From an uncultured Pseudomonadota bacterium (lineage in GTDB: Bacteria; Pseudomonadota; Gammaproteobacteria; Steroidobacterales; Steroidobacteraceae): 64,000 nucleotides of DNA. A model generated the notes under the pieces. That model was not told the DNA's origin, made no database searches, and was given only the letters and a program-made list of their open reading frames with translations. Shown here one piece after another: positions 52,302-64,000 of this stretch; the first letter of the stretch is position 1, and every line of letters starts with the position of its first letter. The stretch covers positions 68,257-132,256 of the forward strand of contig CADEFQ010000003.1 of the NCBI GenBank assembly GCA_902826635.1, written 5' to 3'. Position numbers and translations under genes: made by a program.

Positions 52302-54626
52302 TTGGCCGACGCCCGTTCCAGAAGCCAGCCCACACGTTTCACCGCCACGGTGTCCCGCGGCCTGCGCGAGAGCGCGGTGATCGTCGTCGCGGCGATCGCG
52401 GTCGTGCTGCTGACGGCGCTCGCGACCTACAGTCCCGGCGATCCGGGCTTTTCATACACGGGAACCTCGGCCGCCGTACAGAACCGCATCGGCCCCTTCG
52501 GCGCGTGGCTCGCGGACGTGCTCTTCTTCCTCTTCGGTCGCCCTGCGTTCCTCTTTCCGTTGATGCTCGGATCGGCGGCCGTCGCGCTGCATCGCTCGGA
52601 GCGTGACGGCGAGGCGCAGTCGCGCGCCAACGCGGCGGTGCGCGCGAGCGGTTTCCTGCTCGTGCTCGTGACGAGCTGCGCGCTCGCAACGCTGCACTGG
52701 GCGCCGCGCTCGCTGCCCGAAACCGCAGGCGGCGTGGTCGGCAGTCTCGTGGGCGGTGGTCTCGCGTCGGCGCTCGGCCTGCTCGGCGCCACGCTCGCGA
52801 TGCTCGCCGCCTTCATGGCCGGCGTTTCGCTCGCCTTTGGCGTGTCGTGGTTCACGATCATGGATCGCATCGGTGCGTCGACCTGGGCAGCGATCAGCTG
52901 GGTACGGGCGCGCAGCCAGGCGGCGCGCGATGCGGCCGAGGGGCGTGAGCGCAAGCAGGCACGCAAGGAAACGGTCGAGACCGACCAGAAGAAGGCGGCG
53001 CTGCGCGTGAAGCCACGCATCGAGCAGCCGGCGGCGCGCGTCGAGAAGAGTGAGCGCGTCGAGAAGGAACGGCAGGTGCCGCTCTTCGATGCGGCGAAGT
53101 CGGGCGAGTTGCCGCCGCTCAAGCTGCTCGACGATCCGCCGCACCAGGAGCAGTCCTGGTCGCCCGAGGCGCTCGAAGCGATGTCGCGCCTCGTTGAACT
53201 CAAGCTCAAGGATTTCGGCGTCGAAGTCGAGGTCGTGGCGGTGCAGCCGGGCCCCGTGGTCACGCGCTTCGAGCTGCGGCCGGCGCCTGGCGTCAAGGTG
53301 AGCCAGATTTCGAGCCTCGCGAAGGACCTCGCCCGCGCGCTGTCCGCGATCAGCGTGCGCGTGGTCGAGGTGATTCCCGGCAAATCGGTGATGGGTCTCG
53401 AGATCCCGAACGAGAAGCGCGAGCTCGTGACGCTCGGCGAAATCATCAAGTCGAAAGCCTACGACGATCTCGGCTCGCCGCTCGCGCTGGCGCTGGGCAA
53501 GGACATCGGCGGCCAGCCGGTGGTCGCGGACCTCGCGCGCATGCCGCACCTGCTGATCGCGGGCACGACCGGATCGGGCAAGTCGGTCGCGATCAACGCG
53601 ATGGTGCTGTCGCTCCTCTACAAGTCGACCGCCGAACACGTGCGGCTCGTGATGATCGACCCGAAGATGCTCGAGCTGTCCGTGTACGAGGGCATCCCGC
53701 ACCTGCTCGCGCCGGTCGTGACCGACATGAAGCAGGCGGCGAATGCGCTGCGCTGGTCGGTCGCGGAGATGGAGCGTCGTTACCAGTTGATGGCGGCGCT
53801 CGGCGTGCGCAATATCGCCGGCTTCAACAAGCGCGTGAAGGACGCCATCGACACCGGCAAGCCGATCCGCGACCCGGTCATGACCGCGCGCGCGTCGAAC
53901 GACCCGACGATCGACCAGAGCCAGATCCAGGACCTCGCGCCGCTGCCGTACATCGTCGTGATCATCGACGAACTCGCGGACCTGATGCTGATCGTCGGCA
54001 AGAAGGTCGAGGAGCTGATCACGCGCCTCGCGCAAAAGGCGCGGGCGTCGGGCATCCACCTCGTGCTCGCGACGCAGCGGCCGTCGGTGGACGTGATCAC
54101 GGGCCTGATCAAGGCCAACATTCCGACCCGCATCGCGTTCCAGGTTTCGGCGAAGGTCGACTCGCGCACCATCCTTGACCAGAGCGGCGCCGAATCACTG
54201 CTCGGCCACGGCGACATGCTTTACCTGCCGTCGGGGACGGCGTTGCCCAATCGCGTGCACGGCGCGTTCGTCTCGGACCAGGAAGTGCAGCGCGTCGTCG
54301 AAGCGCTGAAGCAGGGTGCGCCACCGATCTATGTCGATGAGGTGCTGTCGGGCCCGAGCGCGCCGATCCCGGGGATGCCGGGTGAGGACGGCGAGGGCGA
54401 GGGCGGCGCGCAAGCCGACGCCGAGGCCGACCTGCTCTACGATGATGCGGTGAAGATCGTTACCACCGAGCGCAAGCCATCGATTTCCTACGTGCAGCGC
54501 CGCCTCAAGATCGGCTACAACCGCGCGGCGCGCTTGCTCGAGGCGATGGAAAGCGCAGGCATCGTCGGGCCGCTGCAATCAAACGGTGCGCGCGAAGTGC
54601 TCGCACCCGCACCCCCGGAGGCCTGA
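52302..54626 (+). CDS. ftsK: DNA translocase FtsK
   Basis: 774-aa septal DNA pump. Four TM segments (about residues 22-185, for example [20 protein letters not shown] and [21 protein letters not shown]), a short charged linker (about 200-290), the motor with Walker [20 protein letters not shown] and Walker [13 protein letters not shown], and a C-terminal winged helix for KOPS ([24 protein letters not shown]). TTG 52302 is preceded by AGGA at 52289; a GTG at 52350 would remove the first charged stretch. The linker is shorter than in E. coli, like SpoIIIE-type proteins. Confidence 0.96.
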   Translation: MADARSRSQPTRFTATVSRGLRESAVIVVAAIAVVLLTALATYSPGDPGFSYTGTSAAVQNRIGPFGAWLADVLFFLFGRPAFLFPLMLGSAAVALHRSERDGEAQSRANAAVRASGFLLVLVTSCALATLHWAPRSLPETAGGVVGSLVGGGLASALGLLGATLAMLAAFMAGVSLAFGVSWFTIMDRIGASTWAAISWVRARSQAARDAAEGRERKQARKETVETDQKKAALRVKPRIEQPAARVEKSERVEKERQVPLFDAAKSGELPPLKLLDDPPHQEQSWSPEALEAMSRLVELKLKDFGVEVEVVAVQPGPVVTRFELRPAPGVKVSQISSLAKDLARALSAISVRVVEVIPGKSVMGLEIPNEKRELVTLGEIIKSKAYDDLGSPLALALGKDIGGQPVVADLARMPHLLIAGTTGSGKSVAINAMVLSLLYKSTAEHVRLVMIDPKMLELSVYEGIPHLLAPVVTDMKQAANALRWSVAEMERRYQLMAALGVRNIAGFNKRVKDAIDTGKPIRDPVMTARASNDPTIDQSQIQDLAPLPYIVVIIDELADLMLIVGKKVEELITRLAQKARASGIHLVLATQRPSVDVITGLIKANIPTRIAFQVSAKVDSRTILDQSGAESLLGHGDMLYLPSGTALPNRVHGAFVSDQEVQRVVEALKQGAPPIYVDEVLSGPSAPIPGMPGEDGEGEGGAQADAEADLLYDDAVKIVTTERKPSISYVQRRLKIGYNRAARLLEAMESAGIVGPLQSNGAREVLAPAPPEA

Positions 54627-55270
54627 TGCGCCGCACGCTCCTTGCCGCCGCGAGCCTCGCGTTCGCGTTCACAGCCACGCCCCTCGCGGCGGCGCCCGCC
54701 GCCTCGACACCGCTCGATCGCTACCTCGACGGTCTCACGACGCTGCGGGCCGAGTTCTCGCAGCGGCTCGTCGATGGACGCGGCGTCACGGTGCAGGAAG
54801 CCGAAGGCCGCCTCGTGGTGCAGCGGCCTGGTCGCTTTCGCTGGGAAGTGCGGCCTTCGGGCGCCGAAGGTGGCCAGTTGCTGATCGCCGATGGCCGCAA
54901 TCTCTGGTTCTTCGATCGCGATCTCGATCAGGTGACAGTGAAGCCCGCCGACGCCACGCTCACCGCGACGCCCGCGATGCTGCTCTCCGGTGTCGGTGAT
55001 ATCCGCGCCGTGTTCGACGTGAAGACGCTGCCGCGCGCGGCCGGCCTTGACTGGGTGCAGGTGACGCCGCGCGCGAACGACGCGGATTTCCGTGACGCGA
55101 AGCTCGGGTTCACGGGGCGCGAGCTGAAACGCATGGAACTGCACGACAAGCTCGGCCAGACGTCGACCCTGATCTTCGGCAGGACGACGCGTAACGGCCC
55201 GGTGGACGCCGCAGAACTGCGCTTCACGCCGCCGCCGGGCGCCGACCTCATTGGCACGCCGCTGCCTTGA
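54626..55270 (+). CDS. lolA: Outer-membrane lipoprotein carrier LolA
   Basis: 214-aa periplasmic chaperone. Signal peptide (RTLLAAASLAFAFTATPLAAA), then YLDGLTTLRAEFSQRLVDGRG, GRLVVQRPGRFRWEVRP and LLIADGRNLWFFDRDLDQVTVK, typical of LolA. It carries lipoproteins from LolCDE to LolB. It follows ftsK with a 1-bp overlap, as in many proteobacteria. Confidence 0.95.
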   Translation: MRRTLLAAASLAFAFTATPLAAAPAASTPLDRYLDGLTTLRAEFSQRLVDGRGVTVQEAEGRLVVQRPGRFRWEVRPSGAEGGQLLIADGRNLWFFDRDLDQVTVKPADATLTATPAMLLSGVGDIRAVFDVKTLPRAAGLDWVQVTPRANDADFRDAKLGFTGRELKRMELHDKLGQTSTLIFGRTTRNGPVDAAELRFTPPPGADLIGTPLP

Positions 55271-55275
55271 TTCGC

Positions 55276-55674
55276 ATGCAGCCGCTGCGCTATCGGTTCT
55301 GGTGGATCGCGGGCGGTGTCGTGATGGCGCTCGCCGTCATCGTCACCTCGCTGTTGCCCGCCGCAGACCTGCCGAGCGTGCAGCTGTGGGACAAGTTCGA
55401 GCACGCGTTCGCCTATTTCGCGTTGGCGGCCTGGTTTGGCGGCGCGGTGCGCCCCGACCGTTACCTGCGTCTCGCGCTCGTGCTCGTGGCGCTCGGCATC
55501 GCGATCGAGATCGCGCAGGGCACGATGGGCTTCGGGCGCACGGCTGATCTTCGCGATGTGCTCGCCAACAGCGTCGGCATCGCGATCGGCCTCATCGTCG
55601 CGCTGCTCGGCGTGAGCGGCTGGATGCGTGGCGTCGAGCGCGCGTTCGGCGCGGCACTGCCCACCGCCGACTGA
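55276..55674 (+). CDS. VanZ-like membrane protein
   Basis: 132-aa protein with about four TM segments (IAGGVVMALAVIVTSLLPAA, HAFAYFALAAWFGGAV, LALVLVALGIAIEIAQG, GIAIGLIVALLGV) and the VanZ-family signature WDKFEHAFAYFALA ... EIAQG. Function unknown. ATG 55276; a TTG at 55267 overlapping the lolA stop is the alternative. It is inserted between lolA and rarA, which are neighbours in E. coli. Confidence 0.85.
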   Translation: MQPLRYRFWWIAGGVVMALAVIVTSLLPAADLPSVQLWDKFEHAFAYFALAAWFGGAVRPDRYLRLALVLVALGIAIEIAQGTMGFGRTADLRDVLANSVGIAIGLIVALLGVSGWMRGVERAFGAALPTAD

Positions 55675-55676
55675 TC

Positions 55677-56966
55677 ATGGATGCGTCCATCCCTGATCGC
55701 GCGCGGCCCCTCGCGGACCGCATGCGCCCACGGTCCGTCGACGAGGTCGTGGGTCAAGCGCATCTGCTCGGCCCGGGCAAGCCGCTTCGCACGGCGCTCG
55801 AAGGCGGGCAGCTGCATTCGCTGATCCTCTGGGGACCGCCCGGCACCGGCAAGACCACGCTCGCGCGCCTCGTCGCGCGCCGCGCGGATGCCGATTTCAT
55901 CGCGCTCTCCGCCGTGCTCGCGGGCGTCAAGGACGTGCGTGCGGCCGTGGAACAGGCGAAGGCGACGCGCGCGTCGTCGCAGCGCGCGACGGTGCTCTTT
56001 CTCGACGAAGTGCACCGCTTCAACAAGGCGCAACAGGACACTTTCCTGCCGTTCCTCGAAGACGGCACGCTCACCTTCATCGGAGCCACCACCGAGAACC
56101 CTTCCTTCGAAGTCGTGAGTGCGCTGCTGTCGCGGGCACGCGTGTATGTGCTGAAGCCGCTGCCGCCGGCAGCGATCGCGCAGTTGCTGCGCACGGCGCT
56201 CGCCGACGCGGGGCGGGGTCTCGGGGGCGTAGGGCTCGCGATCGACGACGAGGCCCTGGCGCTCCTTTCAGAGGCGGCCGACGGCGATGCGCGTCGCGGG
56301 CTCAACATGCTCGAGATTGCCGCCGACCTCGCGGAAGCGGGGCGCATCACGCCCGCGGCGGCGCGCGAAGTCGCAAGCGGCGGGCGGCGCCGCTTCGACA
56401 AGGGCGGCGAGCAGTTCTACGACCAGATCTCGGCGCTGCACAAGGCGGTGCGCGGCACCGACCCGGATGCGGCGCTCTACTGGTTCTGTCGCATGCTCGA
56501 CGGCGGCTGCGATCCGCTTTACATCGCGCGACGGGCGCTGCGCATGGCGGTCGAGGATGTCGGCCTCGCCGACCCGCGCGCGTTCGCGATCGCGCGCGAC
56601 GCCTGGGATACCTACGAGCGCCTCGGCAGCCCGGAAGGTGATCTCGCGATCGCGACGGCGATCGTGTACCTCGCCTGCGCGCCGAAGAGCAACGCCGTCT
56701 ATGTCGCGATGGGCGAAGCGAAGGCGGACGTCGAACAGTTCGGCACCCTCGAGGTGCCGCTGCGCTTTCGCAACGCGCCGACGCGGTTGATGAAAGAGCT
56801 CGACTACGGCAAGGGCTATCGTTACGCGCACTCGGAACCCGATGCGTACGCGACCGGCGAGCGATACCTGCCCGACGAACTGCCCGATCGCCGATACTAT
56901 CGGCCCGTACCACGCGGTCTCGAGCTGAAGATCGGCGAGGCGCTCGCGCGGTTGCGGAAATCCTGA
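55677..56966 (+). CDS. rarA: Replication-associated recombination protein RarA (MgsA)
   Basis: 429-aa AAA+ ATPase acting at stalled forks and with SSB. PLADRMRPRSVDEVVGQAHLLG, Walker A WGPPGTGKTTLARL (about residue 60), Walker B TVLFLDEVHRFNKAQQDTFLP, and the tetramerisation tail DYGKGYRYAHSEPDAYATGE, which identifies RarA rather than RuvB. Eight bp separate it from serS. Confidence 0.95.
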   Translation: MDASIPDRARPLADRMRPRSVDEVVGQAHLLGPGKPLRTALEGGQLHSLILWGPPGTGKTTLARLVARRADADFIALSAVLAGVKDVRAAVEQAKATRASSQRATVLFLDEVHRFNKAQQDTFLPFLEDGTLTFIGATTENPSFEVVSALLSRARVYVLKPLPPAAIAQLLRTALADAGRGLGGVGLAIDDEALALLSEAADGDARRGLNMLEIAADLAEAGRITPAAAREVASGGRRRFDKGGEQFYDQISALHKAVRGTDPDAALYWFCRMLDGGCDPLYIARRALRMAVEDVGLADPRAFAIARDAWDTYERLGSPEGDLAIATAIVYLACAPKSNAVYVAMGEAKADVEQFGTLEVPLRFRNAPTRLMKELDYGKGYRYAHSEPDAYATGERYLPDELPDRRYYRPVPRGLELKIGEALARLRKS

Positions 56967-58627
<1,661 letters not shown>

Positions 58628-58673
58628 TTGACAAAAAGAGAATGATCGTTCATTCTACAGGTCTTCCCTGTAG
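58628..58673 (+). promoter_or_regulatory. Promoter and palindromic operator of the RND efflux operon
   Basis: TTGACA (58628-58633) is followed by an 18-bp palindrome AGAATGATCGTTCATTCT (58639-58656). It fills the spacer and covers the likely -10 (CATTCT, 58651-58656, 17-bp spacing). A second inverted repeat CTACAGG-TCTTC-CCTGTAG follows at 58655-58673. A TetR-type repressor binding here would block RNA polymerase; such operators are common before RND pumps. No repressor gene is visible in the window. Confidence 0.7.
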
Positions 58674-58693
58674 CTGCCCGTCTCGAGGCTTCC

Positions 58694-59827
58694 ATGTCCG
58701 GTCGTACCCCTTTTCCCGCTGCCGTCGTGTCTGTCGTGGCGACCGCGCTGCTGGGCGCCTGCGGTGGTGGCGCGACGCCCCACGGTCCTGCGGCGCAGCC
58801 GGTCACCGTGGTGACCCTCAAAGCCGCACCGGTCACCCTGACGCGCGAGCTGCCGGCACGCACCAACGCCTATCTGATCGCCGAAGTGCGGCCGCAGGTG
58901 AGCGGCATCGTGCAGAAGCGCCTCTTTACGGAGGGTGGGGTCGTGGAGGCCGGCCAGCCGCTCTATCAGATCGACGATTCGAGCTACCAGGCCGAATACG
59001 CAAGTGCACGCGCCTCGCTCGCCCGTGCTGAAGCGACCCTCAATTCGGCGCGGCTGAACGCGGCCCGCTCCGCCGAGCTCGCCAAGGTCGACGCGGTGAG
59101 CCAGCAGGATTCCGAGAATGCGACGGCAGCGCTGCTGCAGGCCGAGGCCGACGTGAAGCTCGCGCAGGCGAGCGTGCGCTCGAGCGGCATCGTGCTCGAC
59201 TACGCCCGCATCGTCTCGCCGATCAGCGGGCGTATCGGCAAATCATCGGTGACCCAGGGCGCGCTCGTGACCGCGAACCAGGCCGACGCCCTCGCCACCG
59301 TGCAGCAGCTCGACCCGATCTATGTCGACGCCACCGCGTCGAGCACGGAGCTCCTCGCGCTGCGTCGCGAGCTCGCCGCCGGCACGCTCACGAGCGCAGT
59401 GCGCTCCGTGCCGGTCGCGATCGTGCTCGAAGACGGCAGCACCTACGCGCACGGCGGCAAGCTCACCTTCGCCGATGTCACGGTCGATCCGACCACCGGC
59501 ACCTTCCTGCTGCGCGTGCTCGTGCCGAACCCCGACCACCTGCTGATGCCGGGCATGTACGTGCGTGCGGTGTTCAGCATCGGCACCCGCGAAAATGCAA
59601 TCCTGGTTCCGCAGCAGGGCATCGCGAGGGATCCGAAGGGCAAGACCACGGCGCTGGTGGTCGGCGCCGACAACAAGGTCGTGCTGCGAGAAGTGCAAGT
59701 CTCCCGCACGATCGGCAGCCAGTGGCTGATCGAGGGCGGCCTCGCGGCGGGCGATCGGGTCATCGTGCAGGGCGTGCAGAAAGTGCGCGCCGGTTCGCTC
59801 GTGCAGGTGACCGAGGCGCAGGACTGA
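58694..59827 (+). CDS. RND efflux periplasmic adaptor, AcrA/MexA type
   Basis: 377-aa membrane-fusion lipoprotein. Lipobox LLGAC (Cys about 25). Lipoyl halves YLIAEVRPQVSGIVQKRLFTEGGVVEAGQPLYQID and IVSPISGRIGKSSVTQGALV flank a coiled coil with AEATLNSARLNAARS; beta-barrel and MP domain follow (DPTTGTFLLRVLVPNPDHLLMPGMYV). GAGG lies 6-9 nt before ATG 58694. It links the pump to the outer-membrane channel. Confidence 0.95.
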   Translation: MSGRTPFPAAVVSVVATALLGACGGGATPHGPAAQPVTVVTLKAAPVTLTRELPARTNAYLIAEVRPQVSGIVQKRLFTEGGVVEAGQPLYQIDDSSYQAEYASARASLARAEATLNSARLNAARSAELAKVDAVSQQDSENATAALLQAEADVKLAQASVRSSGIVLDYARIVSPISGRIGKSSVTQGALVTANQADALATVQQLDPIYVDATASSTELLALRRELAAGTLTSAVRSVPVAIVLEDGSTYAHGGKLTFADVTVDPTTGTFLLRVLVPNPDHLLMPGMYVRAVFSIGTRENAILVPQQGIARDPKGKTTALVVGADNKVVLREVQVSRTIGSQWLIEGGLAAGDRVIVQGVQKVRAGSLVQVTEAQD

Positions 59828-59830
59828 GCC

Positions 59831-62800
59831 ATGGCCCGTTTCTTCATCGACCGGCCGATCTTTGCCTGGGTGATCGCGATCATCATCATGATCGCAGGCG
59901 CACTCTCGATCACGCAGCTCGGCATCGAACGCTATCCGTCGATTGCGCCGCCGGCGATCACGGTGAGTGCGGTCTATCCGGGCGCTTCGGCCAAGGTGGT
60001 CGAGGATTCGGTCACGCAGATCGTCGAGCAGAACATGAAGGGCCTCGACGGCCTGCTGTACATGTCGGCCACGAGCGAATCGAGCGGTCGCGCCGCGGTC
60101 ACGCTCACGTTCGACAACGCGACCAATCCGGACATCGCGCAGGTGCAGGTGCAAAACAAGCTGCAGCTCGCGATGCCGCTGCTGCCGCAGGAAGTGCAGC
60201 GCCAGGGCGTGGTCGTCAGCAAGGGTCGCGCGGGCTTCCTGATGGTGCTCGCGTTCATCTCGAACGACGGCTCGATGGACCGCGTCGACATCGCCGATTA
60301 CGTCGCTTCGAACCTCGTCGACCCGATCAGCCGGGTGCCGGGGGTCGGCAGCGTGCAGGTCTTCGGATCGAAATACTCGATGCGGATCTGGCTCGATCCC
60401 AACAAGCTCGCCACCTATCGACTCGCCGTGAAGGACATCGTGGCGGCCGTCCAGGCACAGAACGCGCAGGTCGCGGTCGGCCAGGTCGGCGGCACGCCGG
60501 CGATCGAAGGCCAGCAGCTGAACGCCACGATTGCCGCGCAGGACCGCCTGCAGACCCCCGAGCAGTTTCGCGCCATCGTGCTGCGAACCAATCCCGACGG
60601 CGCGGAGCTGAAGCTCGGAGACGTCGCGCGCGTCGAGATGGGCGCCGAGAACTACGATTTCGTCACGCGCTTCGACGGCAAGCCCGCCACCGGCGTCGCC
60701 ATCTCGCTCGCGACCGGCGCCAATGCCCTCGATACGGCGAACGGAGTGAACGCGGCGCTGAAGCAGCTGCAGCCGTTCTTTCCGCAGGGGCTCGCGGCGA
60801 CCGAAGCCTTCGACACGACACCGTTCGTGCGCACTTCGATCATCGGCGTGATCGAAACTCTGCTCGAAGCCGTCGCGCTCGTGTTTCTCGTGATGTTTCT
60901 CTTCCTGCAGAACCTGCGCGCGACGCTCATTCCGACGATAGCCGTGCCGGTCGTGCTGCTCGGCACGTTCGCCGCGCTTGCCGCGATGGGCTTTTCGATC
61001 AACATGCTGACGATGTTCGCGATGGTGCTCGCGATCGGCCTGCTCGTCGACGATGCGATCGTGGTCGTCGAGAACGTCGAACGACTGATGTCGGAGGAGG
61101 GCCTGTCGCCGCTCGAGGCGACGCGCAAGTCGATGGACCAGATCACCGGGGCGCTGGTCGGCATCGCGATGGTGCTCTCAGCGGTGTTCGTGCCGATGGC
61201 GTTCCTCGGCGGCGCGACCGGCGTGATCTACCGCCAGTTCACGGCGACGATCGTCGCGGCGATGGCCCTCTCGGTGTTCGTCGCGATCGTGCTGACGCCC
61301 GCGCTGTGCGCCACGATGTTGAAGCCGGTCGATCGGGGCCACGGGCTCGCGGAAACCGGCTTCTTCGGCTGGTTCAACCGGCACTTCCTGCGCACGAGTC
61401 GCGGCGTCGAGCGGGGGGTGCGCTCGATCCTCTCGCGCGGCGCACGCTACATGGCGATCTTTGCGGTCCTGGTCGGCCTGATGATCGTGCTGTTCGTACG
61501 CTTGCCGAGTTCGTTCCTGCCGGACGAAGACCAGGGGGTGCTGTTTTCGCAGGTGATCGCGCCGGTCGGCGCGACGCAGGAGCGCACGCTCGCCTCGATG
61601 AAGAAGCTCGAGCAGCACTTCCTCGAGGGTGAAAAAGCGACGGTCCAGTCGGTGTTCACGGTGCAAGGCTTCAGCTTCGGGGGCAGTGGGCAGAACAATG
61701 GCATGGCGTTCGTGAAGCTGAAGGATTGGGACGAACGCCCGGGCACCGACCTCGGCGCCAAGGCCGTGGCCCAGCGCGGCATGATGGCGCTGAGTCAAAT
61801 CAAGGATGCGTTTGCGTTCTCGTTCTCGCCTCCTGCCATGCCCGAACTTGGCACTGCGTCCGGTTTCGCGTTCTTCCTGAAGGACAACGGTGGCCATGGA
61901 CACACCGCACTGATCGCGGCGCGCGACGAATTCCTGGCGGCCGCCTCGCAGAGCAAGCTGCTCGCGAACGTGCGCCCGAACGGCCAGGAAGATACGCCGC
62001 AGTTGCGCATCGTCGTGGACAAGGAAAAAGCGGGTGCGCTCGGACTCTCGATCGCCGACATCAACCAGACGCTGAGCGCCGCGTGGGGCGGACAGTACAT
62101 CGACGATTTTCTCGATCGCGGGCGCGTGAAGCGCGTGTACGTGCAGTCGGACGCGCCGTTTCGCATGGTGCCCGAGAACTTCAGCCTCTGGTCCGTGCGC
62201 AATAGCCTCGGCGAAATGGTGCCGTTCCCGTCCTTTGCCAGCTCCCATTGGGAGTTCGGTTCGCCGCGCCTCGAGCGCTACAACGGTGTCCCGTCGGTCG
62301 AAATCAACGGTGAGGGCGCGCCCGGCGTGAGCACGGGTGATGCGATGGCCGCGGTCGAGCAACTCGTGGCGAAACTCCCGGCAGGCTTCGGCCTCGAATG
62401 GACCGGCCTGTCGTATCAGGAGCGGGAAGCCGGCGCGCAGACGCCGCTGCTCTACACGCTGTCGCTGCTGATGGTGTTCCTGTGCCTCGCGGCGCTGTAC
62501 GAAAGCTGGTCGGTGCCTACGGCGGTACTGCTCGTCGCGCCGCTCGGCATCCTCGGAGCCGTGCTCGCGAACACGCTGCGCGGCATGGAGCGCGACGTGT
62601 ACTTCCAGGTCGCGATGCTGACGACGGTAGGCCTCTCGAGCAAGAACGCCATCCTGATCGTCGAGTTCGCAAAAGCGAACTATGAGCGTGGCATGGATCT
62701 CGTCGCGGCGACCTTGCAGGCCGTGCGCGACCGCCTGCGCCCGATCCTGATGACGTCGCTCGCATTCGGCCTCGGCGTGCTGCCGCTCGCGATCGCGACC

Positions 62801-62947
62801 GGCGCCGGATCCGGCGCGCAGCGCGCGATCGGTACGGGCGTCGTGGGCGGCATGCTCGTCGGCACCTTCCTGGGTCTCTTTTTCATTCCGCTGTTCTATG
62901 TGCTGGTGCAGCGCCTGTTCGGAGGCAAGCGCAATGTGGATGCGTAA
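59831..62947 (+). CDS. RND multidrug efflux pump, HAE1 family (AcrB/MexB type)
   Basis: 1038-aa inner-membrane proton/drug antiporter. [27 protein letters not shown] start, [18 protein letters not shown] with the proton-relay Asp pair (about 407-408), and [21 protein letters not shown] with the relay Lys (about 940). Two large periplasmic loops between TM1-2 and TM7-8 are of normal length. [27 protein letters not shown] is the HAE1 C-terminal block. Three bp after the adaptor, 14-bp overlap with the channel gene. Confidence 0.96.
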   Translation: MARFFIDRPIFAWVIAIIIMIAGALSITQLGIERYPSIAPPAITVSAVYPGASAKVVEDSVTQIVEQNMKGLDGLLYMSATSESSGRAAVTLTFDNATNPDIAQVQVQNKLQLAMPLLPQEVQRQGVVVSKGRAGFLMVLAFISNDGSMDRVDIADYVASNLVDPISRVPGVGSVQVFGSKYSMRIWLDPNKLATYRLAVKDIVAAVQAQNAQVAVGQVGGTPAIEGQQLNATIAAQDRLQTPEQFRAIVLRTNPDGAELKLGDVARVEMGAENYDFVTRFDGKPATGVAISLATGANALDTANGVNAALKQLQPFFPQGLAATEAFDTTPFVRTSIIGVIETLLEAVALVFLVMFLFLQNLRATLIPTIAVPVVLLGTFAALAAMGFSINMLTMFAMVLAIGLLVDDAIVVVENVERLMSEEGLSPLEATRKSMDQITGALVGIAMVLSAVFVPMAFLGGATGVIYRQFTATIVAAMALSVFVAIVLTPALCATMLKPVDRGHGLAETGFFGWFNRHFLRTSRGVERGVRSILSRGARYMAIFAVLVGLMIVLFVRLPSSFLPDEDQGVLFSQVIAPVGATQERTLASMKKLEQHFLEGEKATVQSVFTVQGFSFGGSGQNNGMAFVKLKDWDERPGTDLGAKAVAQRGMMALSQIKDAFAFSFSPPAMPELGTASGFAFFLKDNGGHGHTALIAARDEFLAAASQSKLLANVRPNGQEDTPQLRIVVDKEKAGALGLSIADINQTLSAAWGGQYIDDFLDRGRVKRVYVQSDAPFRMVPENFSLWSVRNSLGEMVPFPSFASSHWEFGSPRLERYNGVPSVEINGEGAPGVSTGDAMAAVEQLVAKLPAGFGLEWTGLSYQEREAGAQTPLLYTLSLLMVFLCLAALYESWSVPTAVLLVAPLGILGAVLANTLRGMERDVYFQVAMLTTVGLSSKNAILIVEFAKANYERGMDLVAATLQAVRDRLRPILMTSLAFGLGVLPLAIATGAGSGAQRAIGTGVVGGMLVGTFLGLFFIPLFYVLVQRLFGGKRNVDA

Positions 62948-64000
62948 GTGGTTCGTCATCACGGCCGCGGCGTCGCTCAGTGCGCTCGCCGGCTGCGCCG
63001 TGCTCGTCCCGAAGCTTCCGGCGGGGGAGGCCGGTATTCCGGTCGAGTGGCCGCTACCGCCGACCACAGGCGCAGGCGTCGAACTGTCGGCTCCGGCAAC
63101 CACCGCTATCGACAACACGCCGACCACCGACAACACGCCTGCCGCCGGCAAGGCGGTCGCCGATGTCGGCTGGCGCGATTTCTTCGTCGATCCGAACCTC
63201 GAGCAGTTGATCGCGCTCGCGCTCGTGAACAACCGCGACCTGCGTGTCGCGGTCCTCAACGTCGAGCGCGCGCGTGCCCAATACCGGATCCAGCGCGCCG
63301 AACGCGTGCCCTCGGTGAGCGTGACCGGCGCGTTGACACGCACCGGTGGCGAGCTGCTGCCGGTGACGAACGAGGCGAGTGTCACGGCGGGCGTCTCGGG
63401 CTTCGAGCTCGACCTGTTCGGGCGCGTGCGCAACCTTTCCGAAGCGCAGCTCCAGCGCTACTTCGCGCAGGAGGCGGCGCGCCGCGCCGCGCAGCTCTCG
63501 CTGGTCGCCGGGATTGCCAACGCCTACCTCACGCTCGGCGCGGATCGGGATTCGCAACGGGTCGCGCGCGAAGCGCTCGTGAATCGGCAGCAGGCGCTGG
63601 CGCTCACCGAAAAGCGGCACGAACTGGGCGCCGTTTCCGCACTCGACGTGAGTCAGGCGCAGACCGCCGTCGAAACCGCGCGCATCGACGTCGCGCGCTT
63701 CTCCGGGCAGGTCGCGGGCGACATCAACGCGCTCACGCTGCTCGTCGGTGCGGCGATCGATCCCGCGCTCCTGCCCACACGCTTCGACCTGCACGTCAGC
63801 GGCCTTGGTGCGCTGCCGACCGGCTTGCCGTCCGAAGTGCTGTTGCGTCGACCGGATGTGCGGCAGTCCGAACGCCTGTTGCGGGCGGCGAATGCCAACA
63901 TCGGCGCCGCGCGTGCCGCGTTCTTTCCGTCCATCAGCCTCACCGGCCGGGTGGGCGAAGCGAGTGACGAGCTTTCGACGGTCTTCGACAGCGGCACGCG
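62934..64000 (+). CDS. Outer-membrane efflux channel, OprM/NodT type (3' end beyond the window)
   Basis: About 355 codons visible. Lipobox SALAGC (Cys about 20), an unusual Thr/Pro/Asp linker with a repeated DNTP ([18 protein letters not shown]), then OEP repeats: [40 protein letters not shown] and [25 protein letters not shown] at 62921-62925 marks ATG 62934 (62940 is a second option). A later [39 protein letters not shown] is the second repeat start. It completes a tripartite pump. Confidence 0.94.
   Translation, partial: MWMRKWFVITAAASLSALAGCAVLVPKLPAGEAGIPVEWPLPPTTGAGVELSAPATTAIDNTPTTDNTPAAGKAVADVGWRDFFVDPNLEQLIALALVNNRDLRVAVLNVERARAQYRIQRAERVPSVSVTGALTRTGGELLPVTNEASVTAGVSGFELDLFGRVRNLSEAQLQRYFAQEAARRAAQLSLVAGIANAYLTLGADRDSQRVAREALVNRQQALALTEKRHELGAVSALDVSQAQTAVETARIDVARFSGQVAGDINALTLLVGAAIDPALLPTRFDLHVSGLGALPTGLPSEVLLRRPDVRQSERLLRAANANIGAARAAFFPSISLTGRVGEASDELSTVFDSGT

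Noticed and set aside
61178..63433. 751-codon open frame on the minus strand across the RND pump and channel genes
   Set aside because: It spans two genes with clear function on the other strand and has no recognisable domain.

Overview
The window is a high-GC, densely coded stretch of a bacterial chromosome, most likely from a gammaproteobacterium outside the Enterobacterales and Pseudomonadales. Three points support this. The block yceD-rpmF-plsX-fabH lies next to divergent rne and rluC. The order clpS-clpA-infA-aat-trxB-ftsK-lolA-rarA-serS matches the classical gammaproteobacterial order. The LexA box is of the E. coli type (CTG-N10-CAG), which argues against Xanthomonadaceae. A family near Steroidobacterales or Nevskiales would fit, but that is inference. 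No rRNA, tRNA or CRISPR array was seen. Most genes overlap by 1-4 bp or lie a few bases apart.

Layout. 1-6481: RNase E (cut by the window edge) with a long leader, RluC, Maf, and the yceD-rpmF-plsX-fabH operon, which links 23S rRNA/L32 and phospholipid/fatty-acid initiation. 6500-11365: accessory genes (DUF4153 membrane protein, PIG-L deacetylase and a relic of a second one, patatin, RidA, an OprI-like lipoprotein). 11715-18550: an SOS-controlled mutasome operon lexA-VOC-imuA-imuB-GFA-dnaE2. 18555-22953: an Att-like ABC exporter with a lipocalin-type periplasmic protein. 23031-29290: an accessory island. In it an SpvB/Rhs-type toxin gene survives only as an N-terminal stub and a C-terminal toxin tail with a probable immunity gene. 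The two pieces are separated by three overlapping tyrosine recombinases, a RIT (recombinase-in-trio) element.

29311-40051: an Lrp-type regulator diverges from one long operon encoding a fused alpha/beta 2-oxoacid dehydrogenase E1, its E2, and paaA-B-C-D-E-G-I-Z for aerobic phenylacetyl-CoA breakdown. No phenylacetate-CoA ligase gene is present, so the E1/E2 pair may supply phenylacetyl-CoA directly from phenylpyruvate (inference). 40347-46381: type II secretion genes gspC-D-E-F on the minus strand; GspE lacks the usual zinc-binding cysteines. 46487-51178: the N-degron genes clpS, clpA and aat, plus infA and a GNAT-like gene. 51187-58627: trxB, ftsK, lolA, a VanZ-like gene, rarA, serS and doxX. 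58628-64000: an RND efflux operon (adaptor, pump, outer-membrane channel cut by the window end) behind a promoter with a palindromic operator.

The least expected feature is a dispersed family of palindromic repeats built from 7-bp units (four copies, at 11521, 13398, 14724 and 41572), plus a different perfect 29-bp palindrome at 19558. Two heptad copies lie in frame inside imuB, the 29-bp palindrome lies in frame inside an ABC permease gene, and one heptad copy supplies or abuts the stop codon of gspE.
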